Shown here: positions 34,917 to 46,837 of the stretch, one piece after another
Numbering within the stretch: the first letter of the stretch is position 1
Layout: every line of letters starts with the position of its first letter
Source: Lobulomyces angularis
Taxonomy: Eukaryota > Chytridiomycota > Chytridiomycetes > Lobulomycetales > Lobulomycetaceae
Length of the DNA: 50,038 bases
Reading direction: 5' to 3'
NCBI GenBank assembly: GCA_027604685.1
Contig: JADHYX010000105.1
Coordinates: 1 to 50,038, forward strand
Position numbers and translations under genes: made by a program
Notes under the pieces: model-generated
Databases searched by the model: none
What the model was told of the DNA's origin: nothing
Seen by the model: the letters and a program-made list of their open reading frames with translations, nothing else

Positions 34917-35499
34917 AAAAAAGAATAATATATATCTTTAGCTCTTTTTTAACTACTATTTGTTAAAATATGGTTAAAATTTTTTTTCAAAATGTGTAAA
35001 AAAAATATGTTAAAATTTCAATTTTAAATTGTTTTGATACTATTTTTTTGGATGGAAAACAATAGTATTGAGATGGTGATCATCTACTTCACTTGGCAAA
35101 AAAGATATTAAAAGCTCTCAATTTTTGGAAGCTACTTCCATTTTCTAATCGCAATTTGTGTAAGTCTGTATATTGACAATTTTTCATTAAGATAGTAGTA
35201 GGTGCAGATTTCAAATAAATAATTTTTTAATCAATTTTTTTTAAATTAAGATTATTTTACAATTCAAATTTATTGGGAAAAAAAAATCTTATTTTAGTTA
35301 CCATCTTAAAAAAAAAAAATTAATTTATAATTCTACAACAAAATATTAATACGGTAAAAAACATTTTAATTAAAAATCAGAAAATCCGTGCACCAGAAGC
35401 AACCTTCTAAAAAGCTGCTTGGTTGTTTAATTCATTTTCGTTTACATTTTGTTGACTAATTTTCATAAAAAAAATTAAGTAAAAAAAAAAAAAAAATTA
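34917..35499. promoter_or_regulatory. Upstream region of the SUMO protease gene
   Basis: 583 bases between two minus-strand genes. It holds the SUMO protease promoter and the HRD1 3' end. AT-rich with A/T homopolymers; I see no open frame or clear element. Confidence 0.35.
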
Positions 35500-37351
35500 T
35501 TACGTTGAAGATGTTTGATACTGTGGTGTCAAATCTAGTATCTGAGTCAACTGCGTCACTACACCTGTTAACTGGTTTTGCACACTTTGAATAGCTCTTA
35601 GCCTAGCCAAAATCGCATCCCTTGATTGACCTTCCATGGACCTAAGTTGTTCATCTGTTAAATAATCGTAAACTAAAAAAAAGGAAGGTTTAAAACAGAT
35701 TGTGAATGAAATTAATACATTGAATTGGTGGGTGATTAAAATTAGGCATTTGAAATAAAGGAGTTAATGAAATTGGAAACAATGGAATTGCAGAGTTCAC
35801 AAGAGGTGGAACATTGGAAGACGCATCTACAGCTTCCCTTTGAATTCCAGGGTTAAGTGGTGTTTGAGGTGTATCATCTCTTTGTGGTTGTTGAGGGGGA
35901 GGAGGAAAAAGCTGTTGTTGGTTGTTAAAACCAAAAAATGGTTGGTTTTGGAATTGATTTGGCTGAACAGGAGCAGGTTGCGGAGGAGGAGGTGTTGCTG
36001 CCGGAGTAGGAGCTAAAATTTAAATCAGAATTAAACTTAAACACTTTAAAAAAACACCTTCTAAAACTGATCTTCTACATGTTGGACAGCTTTGTTGTCT
36101 TTCTAACCAGCTTTTTAAACAATGAAAATGAAAAATGTGGCCACATGGCAATTTTTTTGGAGTGTTAGGCAAGACTCTTCTTGGGTCAGGCTGAACAATC
36201 GGGATCTCCATTTCTTCTCTACAAATTATGCAAGTCCTATCCGTAGCATTTAATTCTTCAGTGGATGGTGTTGGATATCTTTCATTCATATTTGCGGTAG
36301 CTCTCCTATATTGAATAAGATCTTTGCATCTTTGAATAAATGACCTTAATGTCATATACAGATCTCTTATAATATGAAGTGGCAATCCGTAGTAGTTTAC
36401 AACAATACCGAAAAAAAACACATAGGTAACCAGCTTAAAAAAATCTTTGGAATAAACCAAAAAATTTAGTTGAATTTTTTCTTTGAGTAGAGAATTACCA
36501 ACTATTAAATCCAAATAGAATATGTAAATAGATTTGTCTTCCCATGGATGGGGACTTCTATGATCAATCGTATGTAATATATATTTAATAAAGGTTGAGG
36601 CAATTAAAGTGCACAACAGCGTATACTAATGAATTAAAAATTAGTTTGCTCTTAAAGTAAAATTTAATTAAAATATTACCTCAAATCCAAAAATAATCAT
36701 CATGCTTGGACCCTTGTTTATTGTGTATTCCACAGAATACGTTAACATTGCAACATTGGCAAAAAAAAGTAGAGACATTACTGTAATCATCCTACAGTGA
36801 AAAATTACATTTGATTGAGACGCTTCCATCATATCAACTCTATCTTGACAAATCCAGTGAAAAATCTTAATAAAAAGTAGCAATGCAAACAGAGTTATAA
36901 ATTTAATATCAAATTCGTCTCTAAATATAGTCATAGCCAAAAAAGTTTCCGTAACTGCAAACCAGGATCGCTCATACAAATGCTTTTAATAAAAATTAAA
37001 ATGCTTAAAATTTCTAAAATGTTTTATTTTAAAGTAATACTTCTACTTCAAGAGCTCTAAGTCTCCCAAAAAACAATCGCTGGGTAAGTTTACCGAATAT
37101 AATAGTTAAAAATAGCCCTAAATTCAATAAAACCTATGTTTTTTCAAAAGATAAAATTTTGTTTTGAATTGAATCAAAAAAAATTAAAAATAAAACATTG
37201 AAAATATTAAAGATGTTACCATTAAAGAGACACTGGATCTAGTTAAGTGAATACATGCTGTATAAAACTGTTTTCGATAAACATAAGCGTTGTTGATTAC
37301 AAAATAACTGCTTAAAAACGCAATTGCCCCATATATTGCTAAACGGCCCAT
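35500..37351 (-). CDS. HRD1: ER ubiquitin ligase HRD1/synoviolin
   Basis: The RING E3 and retrotranslocation channel of ER-associated degradation. About 560 residues in seven or so exons. Start MGRLAIYGAIAFLSSYFV (37351). Several membrane spans carry family blocks: FFGRLRALEVE, HLYERSWFAVTETFLAMTIF, IKIFHWICQDRVDMME, FGFEYTLLCTLIASTFIKY and SPHPWEDKSIYIFYLDLI. Then RRATANMNERYPTPSTEEL leads into the RING-H2 domain: CIICREEM, LPCGHIFHFHCLKSWL and QSCPTCRRSVLEG. The loop between the second and third zinc ligand is longer than in human, as in yeast Hrd1. The C-terminus is Pro/Gln-rich and closes with a predicted helix (LTDEQLRSMEGQSRDAILAR). Its namesake substrate, HMG-CoA reductase, is encoded 13 kb away, probably by chance. 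Confidence 0.96.
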
Positions 37352-37493
37352 TTGTGACAATTTAAATTTGAAACTATTTATCAACACAAATTGGAGTTTC
37401 TTTAACTTTCTGATAAATAAAACTTTTTTTTTAGGTTGGAAATAATTTGAAAATTTTATTTTTGCTGTTTGTTGTAAAAAAAAAATTATTCAA

Positions 37494-38570
37494 ATGTGTC
37501 GAGCTCAGTATCCTCATATCTTACAAGCGTATCCAATAAATGTATTACTGTCCCCAAGAACTTCTATAATACCTATAATTTCAAACCATTGGAGTGACAG
37601 ATTAAGCTGCTTTGAAGAATCTATTTTAACTGAAAAATCGTTGTAAGTCTTTTATCAAAAATCTCTATTTCCTAATGAATTCTTTTCTCAACCTGTTTTT
37701 TAATACAATTTTTTTCTTCTAGTTTTTTTCAAACTGATTTTGGTTAAAATTTTTTTTAGATATAATTTAAATTTAATTTCCAGAAGATTTTTTAATGAAA
37801 CTTTCAATATAGCTGTAATAAACAAGGTTAAAGAATTGTTTTCAGCATTAAATAATATAAATGAAAATTTGACAAGGCATAATTTTTGTATAAAAGGAAA
37901 GGAAAATGGAAATTATTTAAACTTAAATGGAATTTTAACCAGCAATTTGATTAAATGGTTCTTATCACAAAAAATTAAACTTGGCTGCAGTGGCATATCA
38001 GAGGAAATTGTGTATGAGTTTAGTAAAGATGCAAAGATTATTATAGAACAGGTGAATTTAAGTTTGGGAGATGAGTTTCTGATAGATGCACTTGATAGAA
38101 TTAATACCAGTTTGGTTACTGGTTTAAAGACGATAAAAGTTTATTCTCCGTTTCAGATTTTGAGATACAATGAATACAACAAAAAGTATTACTACAAAGA
38201 ATTTTTTGATGAATGGTGCGTTGAAGAACCCACTGGCAATTTCGAATGTTATTATAAAAAAAAAAAAATTGCGAAAAAGCAAGGTTTGTTGATACAACCA
38301 AAGCATTTTTAAACATTTCTTATCATTACAGGAGGTTTATTATCCATTGATTTGAGAGTAAATTTAAAACTGTTGCATCTAGTGTGTAGAAATTTAATTT
38401 TCTCAAAAAAAGAACAGAAATTCAGTAAAAAGTTTATTGCTGTAAGGGATGAGGGTAAATACGAAAGTGTTAACGATGGTTTAATTTTTAAAGAGTTTGT
38501 TATAAGCGATGTAGATATGGTAATTTCAAATTACATTTACAGCGAGATTTTTAGTGAAAAAGGTTATTAA
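37494..38570 (+). CDS. Unrecognised protein of about 300 residues
   Basis: Three exons. Exon 1 starts MCRAQYPHILQAYPINVLL (ATG at 37494) and ends at a good GTAAGT donor (37643). An acceptor at 37758-37759 joins in phase to YNLNLISRRFFNETFNIAVI. The main exon continues to a donor near 38284 (KKQ), and exon 3 gives GGLLSIDLRVNLKLLHLVC, ending IFSEKGY-stop. Recognisable stretches are mainly Lys/Asn/Phe-rich, with an ordered-looking block IEQVNLSLGDEFLIDALDRI. No family is recognised. If exon 1 is wrong, a start inside the main exon would give a basic, Phe/Arg-rich leader (NLNLISRRFFNE) like a mitochondrial signal. It lies divergent from HRD1 with only about 140 bases between starts. Confidence 0.6.
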
Positions 38571-38579
38571 AGTTTAAGT

Positions 38580-38786
38580 ATGAGCAGTTTAGCTAAATGT
38601 AAAATAAATTCTTTTGTTATTGACTGAATAGGTGTTGTTGCTGAAAATTAAATTTACTTAAATTTTACTTAAAAAGTGCAACAATTTTTTATTTCTCACA
38701 AACCTCTGCTAGCCCAAAACCCTATTCAATGGCCTTTGGATCGGGTTATTTGTGCTGTGTGGAGGCGTAAGGCGCAGCAGCTATAA
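38580..38786 (+). CDS. Possible 30-residue spliced micro-ORF in a GC-rich island
   Basis: Bases 38700-38785 stand out as GC-rich in AT-rich surroundings. An ATG at 38580 starts a 19-base exon (MSSLAK). A GTAAAA donor at 38599 and an acceptor TAG at 38710-38712 join in frame to SQNPIQWPLDRVICAVWRRK and stop at 38784. The peptide would be basic, Trp-containing and 30 residues long. The intron (114 nt) is long for this genome. It could equally be an RNA gene or part of the ornithine aminotransferase promoter. No family is recognised. Low confidence. Confidence 0.2.
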
Positions 38787-38829
38787 ATTTAAAGAAAGAA
38801 AATTGAATTTGAAAAGGTAAAAAAGAATA

Positions 38830-40524
38830 ATGTTGTCGTCGATTCGCTGCTCTATCAAACCACAGTAAGCATTGCCATATATTTTACTTATTAACTATTC
38901 CAGAGTAAAACTATTCAACCGCTCAATTGCTACCACTCTTGCTGAGAAGGTTAACGCTGGTAAGTACTCTTCAAAGGAAATTATTTCGTTGGAACATAAA
39001 TACGGTGCTCACAAGTATTGATTTTTTGAAGAACTATCTTTTTTTTATATTTTATAAAGTTACCATCCTTTACCCGTTGTCATTTCAAGAGGAAAAGGTA
39101 TTCATGTTTGGGATCCTGAGGGAAACAAGTATATGGACTTTCTTTCAGCTTATTCTGCGGTAAACCAAGGTCACTCTCATCCAAAAATCATTGGTGCCCT
39201 TATTGAACAAGCTCAAAAATTAGCTTTATCTTCCAGAGCTTTTTATAACTCGGAATTCTCCCCATATGCCAAATTTATTGTATAAATTAAAGTACTTTTA
39301 ACTACATTTTTACATAAACTCAAATTTAGACTGAATATTTTGGTCACGAAATGGTTTTACCAATGAATACTGGTGCCGAAGCAGTTGAAACCGCCATTAA
39401 ATTATCTCGTAAATGGGGTTACATGAAAAAAGGGATTAAACCTGATCAAGCCATTATTTTGGCTTGTACTGAAAATTTTCATGGAAGAACGATTAGTATT
39501 ATAAGCATGTCTAATGATGAAACGGCTACAGTTAATTTTGGCCCATTCGTTCCAAATGTTGGTGCTGTTTGTCCTAAAACCGGGAAGAAGATTAACCATA
39601 GTGTAGTAAAGGACCTTGAGGCTGCATTAGAGGCTCACGGTGATCGTGTTGCAGCATTTCTTATTGAACCTATTCAAGGGGAGGCAGGGTATACTGATTT
39701 TTTAAAAAGTTTTTAACAAAGTTTGTTTTTGAAATAAATAGCATAAATGTTCCTGAAGATGGTTACTTAAAAAAATGTTACGACTTATGTAAAAAACACA
39801 ATGTTTTATTTATTGCTGACGAAATTCAAACTGGGTTATGCAGAACAGGAAAAATGTTGGCAATCGATCATGATGGAGTAAAACCTGATATCTTAATTTT
39901 AGGAAAAGCCTTATCAGGAGGTGCGTACCCAGTTTCTGCAGTGTTATCGAGCAAGGTAATATATTTTTTTTTGTATATTTTTCAAATTTTGTAAAATAAC
40001 AGGATATTATGCTTTGTATCCAACCTGGTGAACATGGATCAACATATGGTGGTAATCCTCTTGGTTGCGCAGTTGCAGTTGCAGCCTTAAAAGTCTTGAA
40101 AGAAGAAAATATGGCTGAAAATGTATTTTCTTTTATTCTATCTGCACTGAGTTCCTTTTTTTTAGGCTGCCGTTTTAGGAAAAAAATTTAGAGATGCTAT
40201 AAGAAAAATAAATAGCCCTCTAATAAAAACAGGTAAGAGATATATTGAAGAAGTTGACTAATAATGTTAGTTAGAGGAAAAGGTTTACTAAACGCAGTTG
40301 TAATTGATGAAGATAAAGTAGGAAAAACTGCTTGGCAAATTTGTTTACTAATGAAGCATTATGGGTTACTTGCTAAACCTACACATCAAAATATTATTAG
40401 ATTGGCTCCACCTCTCTGCATTACTGAAGAACAACTTATGGACGGTGTAAATATTATAAAAAGAGTTTTGGAGGAAATTCCTAGTATGAAAGATAGCGAT
40501 ATTCCTGGAAACGAAGAACACTAA
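38830..40524 (+). CDS. OAT: Ornithine aminotransferase
   Basis: PLP enzyme converting ornithine and 2-oxoglutarate to glutamate semialdehyde and glutamate, linking arginine to proline metabolism. About 450 residues in nine or so exons. Blocks: [99 protein letters not shown] (PLP-binding Asp), [16 protein letters not shown] (Schiff-base Lys), [14 protein letters not shown] and [13 protein letters not shown]. The N-terminus ([11 protein letters not shown] spliced to [17 protein letters not shown]) is basic and free of acids for about 25 residues, as in a mitochondrial presequence. The yeast enzyme lacks one, while the animal enzyme is mitochondrial. Length and active site are normal. Confidence 0.96.
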
Positions 40525-40742
40525 TTGAACTTATGGAATTCAAATGTATTATTAAAACCTTTTATAAATATTTCTTTTTTTTTAATTATATTCTTATTAA
40601 ATCTTTTATTATTTTTAATATAAAAAAACGGTTTCTGAACAAAATTTTGCCATTGTTACTGCAATTTTTTACAAAAAAAAATAAGACCATCGTAAAAAAA
40701 AATATTTTTTGAATAAATAAATAACAGTGAACTTAATGCAAA

Positions 40743-41844
40743 TTATCTGGCTAGTTTTGAAATTAAACTTCCAACATCATCAATTTTCAATATTCCATCT
40801 AAACCGTCACCTCTAGTTTCGCCCAAGTTTAAGATGCAAACAGGAATTTTTAATTTTTGGGCATATTGAATTAAGCGAAATGAAGAATAAACCGTTAAAG
40901 AAGAACCAATAACCAACACTCCCTTCGACTTTCGAATCATTTCCTATCATAGTATTAATTTTGAAATAAAAAAGTAGACATTACATAAGATTTTTCAACA
41001 ATGTTGATTGGAATATTTTCACCAAAGAAAACTACATTTGGCTTTAAAATTCCCATGGAACAATTTTCGCAATTAGGATATTTAAAATTTTCAAAGTTTT
41101 GGTTTTCTACATCACCATCTGGATTTTTTTCAGTAGATGATGATGCGACATCAGGTAGGATATCTTCATTAATTTTAAAATCTGAATTTAGTAATTGCAA
41201 CTAAATGAAAATATTAAGTTTTATGTCATATAATATACAAATTTTTAAACCTTATTTTGTAATTCACTTCTTTCAATTTTATGTTTACAATTCTGGCACT
41301 CAACTTTGTGTAATGTTCCATGTAATTCCGTTAATTGATCTATTCCACCATGTAACCCTGAAAATGATAAAAAAATAAAAGCTAAAATAAGAAAATTGCA
41401 TTTTTACCATCAACATTTTGAGTTACTACTCCATTGATCATTTTTTTTTGCTCTAGTAGCTCTAAACTTTTATGTACAACAGATTTTTTTGCGTTAGAAA
41501 TTGTATTCCAACCTAGATAGCTTCTTGACCAGTACCTGTTTAACGTATAAAATGCAATTTAAAAAGTTGGTCTATACCTTCGTCTATTTTCTTCATTTGC
41601 CATGAATATTTGGTATGTAATAGGTTTAAAATTTTTATCCCTTGTGTACACCCCTTTTGGACCTCTATAATCTGGAATACTAAAAAAATTAAATTTTGCA
41701 TAATTGGAATTAATGAAGTAAAATTAGCTTTTTAGGTTTTTTGTACCCAGAGTATGTTGAAATTCCAGCACCTGTCAATACAACACATTCGCCTTCACAT
41801 TTAGATAGAAATTTCGATAATAGATTAAGATTATTTTTTAACAT
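40743..41844 (-). CDS. SIRT4: SIRT4-type (class II) NAD-dependent sirtuin
   Basis: NAD-dependent deacylase or ADP-ribosyltransferase; animal SIRT4 acts in mitochondria. About 290 residues in six or so exons. Start MLKNNLNLLSKFLSK at 41844. Blocks: VVLTGAGISTYSGIPDYRG (NAD site), RRRYWSRSYLGWNTI (the YWAR-FVGW-like motif specific to class II), VVTQNVDGLHGG, LTELHGTLHKVEC (catalytic His), zinc ligands CQNC and CENC, LKPNVVFFGENI, VLVIGSSLTVYSSFRLI and ILNLGETRGDGLD. The RYWSR..GW block and the LNLGETR end place it with SIRT4 rather than Sir2/Hst or SIRT5. No clear targeting peptide precedes the fold, so mitochondrial location is not shown by the sequence. Confidence 0.9.
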
Positions 41845-42163
41845 GATCTAATTATTTTTTTATTTTATTTTTAAATCTGTTTTATAATGGTTTTTTTCAA
41901 CCTAAAATGATTAAAACTAGTTAAAATAATCTTTCATACTTGAGCACTGGAATTGCTAAAAGAAAGTAATTGAAATTTAGAATACCAAAATAAAAAGTAT
42001 GGATGACTATTTAGGATTTAGCTATTTATTTATATTTTAGGATTTTTTAGCTATTTATTTATATTTAGGATTCTTGATTTTCTAACACTAAAAAAATTTT
42101 TTTTTGAAGTAGTTCTACATTTTGAGCGAAACAAATTTGTAATATTGAGTAGTTAAATTATCA
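41845..42163. promoter_or_regulatory. Divergent promoter region (sirtuin / isocitrate dehydrogenase)
   Basis: 319 bases between head-to-head starts, holding both promoters. It contains a short tandem repeat (42013-42072) listed separately. Otherwise AT-rich. Confidence 0.45.
42013..42072. repeat. Two-copy tandem repeat, about 26-28 bp unit
   Basis: The unit AGGATTTAGCTATTTATTTA followed by TATTTT occurs at 42013-42038. It recurs at 42039-42066 with a few extra T. A third partial copy (AGGATT) follows. It lies in the divergent promoter between the sirtuin and isocitrate dehydrogenase genes. Confidence 0.6.
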
Positions 42164-43634
42164 ATGAATCAAATTTCTTTTTTAAAACAGGTAATTAAAT
42201 ATATATATTTATTTTTTATTATCTTGTTAATTTAGTTTAGACGTTCCATTTCTACCACTTTACCTACAACTTCAGTTGCTGGAACTGGTAATTTAATTTC
42301 AGACAAAATCTCAGTTACTTATTTTAAAATTTAATAAAGTTTATGGTGGAAAAACCACAGTGACTTTAATTCCAGGTGATGGAGTGGGAGTGGAAATGGC
42401 AAATTCAGTAAAAGGTATAAATAATGGTAACTCATCTCCTTGAATTTTTTCAGCTATATTCGATGCTGCCAATGTACCTGTGGAATTCGAACAATTTAAC
42501 TTGTCTGGTCATACAGAAAAAAATGAACTTTTGTCCAAGCAATGTTTAGACTCAGTTAGAAGAAATAAAGTTGCGTTAAAAGGAATTTTATACACACCAT
42601 TGTCGAGACCCGGGAGAGTTAGTTGGAATGTCGCTATGAGAAAGGAATTGGATATTTATGCATCAGTTGCTTTACTAAAAAGCTCTTCTGGGAAATATCC
42701 AACTAGGCACAATTAATATAATTTTATTACTAAAATTTTTTTTTTTTATTTTCTGTTGTGCTTAAAGGCATTCAAATGTTGATATTGCAATAATCAGAGA
42801 AAACACTGAAGGAGAATACTCTGGTATGGAACATTCTCCAGTTCCTGGTGTAGTGGAATCACTAAAGGTTGTTACTGCTGAAAAAACTGAACGAATTGTA
42901 CGATTTGCCTTCGAATTTGCTTTGAAAAACAATAGAAAAAGAGTCACTGTCATACATAAAGCTAATATAATGTATATTTACCATTTGTATTTTAGAATTT
43001 AACTTAGAAAATATTTTTACCTAAAGGAAACTTGGTGATGGCTTATTCTTAAAAATAGCAAGAAATGTAGCAAAATTTTATGAATCTAGTGGCATTGAAT
43101 TTAAAGAAATGATTGTTGATAATGCCGCTATGCAACTTGTTTCCAAACCTCAGCAATTTGATGTTATTGTCTGTGGCAATTTATATGGTAATATTTTGAC
43201 AAATGTAGGAGCAGGCTTAATTGGTGGTCCCGGTGTGGTTCCGGGTAATAAAACTGTCAATATATTAGTAATAGTAACCAAATTTTTGTAAAAGGCGCTA
43301 ATATTGGCAAAGATTATGTTGTTTTTGAACCTGGCTGTCGACACGTTGGTTTAGATCTTGAGGTAATAAATTATCTGATTTGAGTCTTTTTGCATTCTTT
43401 ACTTACCACATTATTTTTTTTTTTATTTAGGGAAAAAATAAAGCAAATCCAACTTCATTAATCTTATCATCGTTGCACTTATTACGATTTTTAGGATTAA
43501 ATGAAAAAGCACAATTAATAGGAAACTCTTTGACAAAAATTATTACTGAATCTGAAATATTAACTACCGATCTAGGAGGTTCAGCTACCTGTAGTGAATT
43601 TACAAAAGCGATAATTCAAAACTTGAAAGTTTAA
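42164..43634 (+). CDS. IDH1: NAD-isocitrate dehydrogenase, regulatory-type subunit
   Basis: Subunit of the mitochondrial enzyme making 2-oxoglutarate in the citrate cycle. About 365 residues in seven or so exons. [18 protein letters not shown] is a clear presequence. Family blocks: [77 protein letters not shown] and [16 protein letters not shown]. In catalytic subunits the last block reads NLYGDILSD, with the metal-binding Asp. Here it is Asn, and the next motif is [16 protein letters not shown]. These are marks of the regulatory subunit (yeast Idh1; animal beta/gamma), which binds AMP and citrate rather than catalysing. A separate catalytic subunit must be encoded elsewhere. Confidence 0.93.
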
Positions 43635-43804
43635 TGATATTTCTTTGTTTTTTTTTTAAAGTTAAAGGAATAGTGCTTTCCTGGTGGGAATTTATATATA
43701 GATATTCTTAATTCAAAAATAAAAAAAAACTTAAAAGTTTTTTGGTGCAATAGTTTATAGATAAAAAAAAAAAAAAAAAATAAAATTAAAATTATTTCTA
43801 AAAA

Positions 43805-44909
43805 ATGACGAATAAAAGGCTATATGTTGGTGGTTTAACTGAAGGCAAAATTACTAAAGAGCAGTTAGAGAATAGATTTAGCCCTTTTGGGTTAGTAAGT
43901 AGTGTTGAATTTGTTCCAGAGCGGACTTTTGCTTATGTGCAGCTCACCATATCCGAAGAAAATTTAAAAAAATGTATAAATATTTATAATAAGTCGAAAT
44001 GGATGGGAATGAAATTGAGAATTGAAGAAGCTAAAAAGCACTATTTAACAAGGTAAATAGACAAAACATGCTTTTCAAGTTAACTTTAACGTTAATTAGG
44101 TTGAAAGAAGAGTGGGAAGCACAAAAGCAATTAGAAATAGAATTAAAGAAGAATGAATTGAAAAAAATAGAAAAAAAAGAACTTATATTAAAGGAACGAG
44201 AACAACTTGTCACCGAGGAAAATGTTGACGGAAAGGTTGGATGGAAAAGGTCAAGATATGGAAGAGCAGTTTGTGTAATGAAAATGAAAAAAACTGGAAC
44301 GAGACAGGTTAATTTAATTAAAATTTTGAAAAAATTTCCTAAATATTCGTGAAATTTTCTTTAATTTTTTTTTTTTATTAGATAAAAACCTACGATCCAT
44401 CAAGATATAAACTAAATATTACTAAATTTAAATTTAAAAATGAAGACATACCCATCTCCAATTTAACTTTATTAATTGATGGACATTCATCGATTAAACT
44501 GTCAAATCCAGAAAATATTAAAGAACCAACATCAAAAGTTGTAGATGGAAACCTAAAAATTGAAAATACCCAGGTTCAAATGGATGTTACAGTAGAGAAT
44601 TCAAACGTTATCAAACCTAATTCTAACCCACTTTTATCAGCTACTTCTAAACCTGTGGAGAAGCAGTTAGATGATGCTTTGTTAGAAACCTTGGCCGTTG
44701 TTGAAGAAGATACTATGGAACTCGAAGATTCTAATTTAGTAAAGAATCCAAATAATCTGGAACATCAGAAAAATATTCAAGCAAATGATATGGATACCAA
44801 TTTAAAAGATGAAAGCGAAATTGTAGAAAAAAGTGAAAGAGAAGTGTTGGAGGAGGAAAAGCAAAAAAAGCTGGATTTACTGCTTCAACGATTGATGAAT
44901 GGCGAGTAA
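43805..44909 (+). CDS. NOL8: NOL8-like RNA-binding protein (RRM)
   Basis: Three exons, about 330 residues. The RRM is at residues 1-80: RLYVGGLTEGKITKEQLENR, then FGLVSSVEFVPERTFAYVQL, with KKCINIYNKSKWMGMKLRIE and EAKKHYLTRLKEEWE. The block KC..YNKSKWMG..L.IE.AK..YL.RL is diagnostic of NOL8, a nucleolar protein of ribosome biogenesis. A Lys/Glu-rich coiled region follows, then a Ser/Thr-rich acidic tail ending LLLQRLMNGE. RNP2 reads LYVGGL and RNP1 is weak (TFAYVQL). It is shorter than the animal protein (over 1,000 residues), as is usual for fungal relatives. Introns at about 44054 and 44309 keep frame. Confidence 0.82.
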
Positions 44910-45244
44910 AGTTTTTGGATAGTGACAATAAAATAGTTACAATTTAAAAAATATATTGAAAATTATTTTGATCTGCTTCTATAGAAAAATTTAAATGATG
45001 ATTATTAAAATAATAAATTAATTTCAATGTGAAAAAGAAATAAACATTTACAACAATGCAAAATCCTACTAATTTTTTTTTTCATCTATCAATTTTTTTA
45101 ACATATATCCCACAACTTCAGTTAAATATGTACTGTAGATAATTACATACTTTTAATAAAATCTCAATTTTTTTTTTTTTTTTAATTTTTTCCTTCATTT
45201 TTTTTTTTTGTAAAAAAAATTAAATTAGAAAAATTTAATAATAG
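44910..45244. promoter_or_regulatory. Intergenic space upstream of TRM82
   Basis: 335 bases, very AT-rich with several poly-T runs. It holds the NOL8-like 3' end and the TRM82 promoter. Nothing else is seen. Confidence 0.35.
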
Positions 45245-46837
45245 ATGATTTCTCCATTTCACAAAATACTATCATCAAAAAAAAATAAAAAGATAATTCT
45301 TGTATATACTTCAAATTTACTAGTTGTAGATTCCTCTAATGGTAATTTTTTTTTTGTTTTTTAAACGTAAATTTAACTATTGTTTTTATAGGTGAGATTT
45401 TAGCTGCATCTAGTGAAAAATCATCAGAAAGCAACAAAAGTTACTTTAAAATTGAGAGCAGTTTATTTCCTAGCTCAAATATAAGATCAATAGCATTATC
45501 AGAGGACGAAAGTGAACTTGCGTTAATAAGTGAAGACAAACAAATTGCTAATTGGAATTTAACGACATACAGTCGGACAGGCGAAACGTATGTATAAAAA
45601 TTTATATTTTTTTTTTTTGTTAGAATCGTCTAACACCTCATTTTATCAAGCCAATCTATTAAAAGAGCAAATGCGGTACAATATTCAAGAGATGGAACTT
45701 CAATAGCCATAGCAGATAAGTTTGGTGATCTATATGTGCTAAAAAAAAATAAACTGAATCAAAATAGCATTAGGTTACACTTAGGACATGTCTCTATGTT
45801 GTTAGATTTTGTAATGCTACATTAATATTTAATATTTTTTATTCTTTTTTTTTTTTTATAAGACATTCTCTATAGATGGGAAACATATTATAACTTGTGA
45901 AAGAGATGAAAAAATTAGAGTTTCAAATTTTCCAAATTCCTTTATAATAGATTGCTATTGCTTAGGGCATAAAGAGTAAGAATAAAAAATTTTATTATTT
46001 TTTAAACAATCAAGTCTAGATATGTAAATTCAATTCACATTCCTCGATTTGCAACTGATATGTTAATTTCTGGTGGAGGAGACGCATTATTAATCTTATG
46101 GAAATTTAAAACTGGAAAAGAAATTGACAGATTTGATATTGCTGCTCATTTGGAAAAATTAGAAGTTGATAATAATGCAATCAATAAATTTTACACTACA
46201 GTGATGGAAATAAAAAGTTACTCTAACTCAAATTGCATTGCAGTCGTTTTGGAAAAGTACCATATTAAAATTTGCAGTTCTTTTATTAATTTTTGTATAT
46301 TAGGCAACCATTTTTGTTATTGCTGAGACTGGTAGAAGATAAATTAACCTTCATGCAAAAGATAAATGTACCAAAAGATATTCTTTCTATGGATTTCGAC
46401 AGTGAGGGAAATATATGGATGTGCTTTGGGGCAGTATCTTTTAAGTCTGAAGATACCGGCAATAATTTAGTAGCCATTTCAAGATTTAATAAAGAAAAAA
46501 ACCTTTATTCAGCAATTAATGTAGATGATCCGCTAACTTCAAAAATTAATAATTTTGGTACCACCACAGGTAATATTGAAAAAATTGTTATATTAAACTC
46601 AAGTTGTATTTTACGTTAGTGGATAACTTTCCAGACTATTATGAAGTTAGCCAACTTGGAAAATCATCTATTAAAGCGAAACTGGAAATCAACGCTGAAA
46701 AATTTAATAAAAATAAAGAAATGGATAAAATTAAAAAAATGAATAAAAAAGGTGCCAAAAATTGCAACACTGCTGAAGACGGGACGAACAGTGAAGAAAA
46801 TGATTTACAACAAGTTAAGAAACAGAAATTAAATTAG
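45245..46837 (+). CDS. TRM82: tRNA (guanine-N7) methyltransferase non-catalytic subunit Trm82/WDR4
   Basis: WD40 partner that stabilises the Trm8/METTL1 methyltransferase, which makes m7G46 in tRNA. About 420 residues in seven or so exons. Start [16 protein letters not shown], then blade blocks [39 protein letters not shown] and GDLYVLKK. The family signature is [30 protein letters not shown], then [20 protein letters not shown] and [20 protein letters not shown]. The C-terminus is Lys-rich ([11 protein letters not shown]), typical of nuclear members. The catalytic partner is not in this window. Intron borders in the blades were placed by keeping WD motifs in frame. Confidence 0.93.

Noticed and set aside
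18816..37351. Secretory-pathway gene cluster (HMG-CoA reductase, TMEM128, STT3, HRD1)
   Set aside because: Genes are on both strands, separated by unrelated genes, and each is a common housekeeping gene; chance is the simpler explanation.
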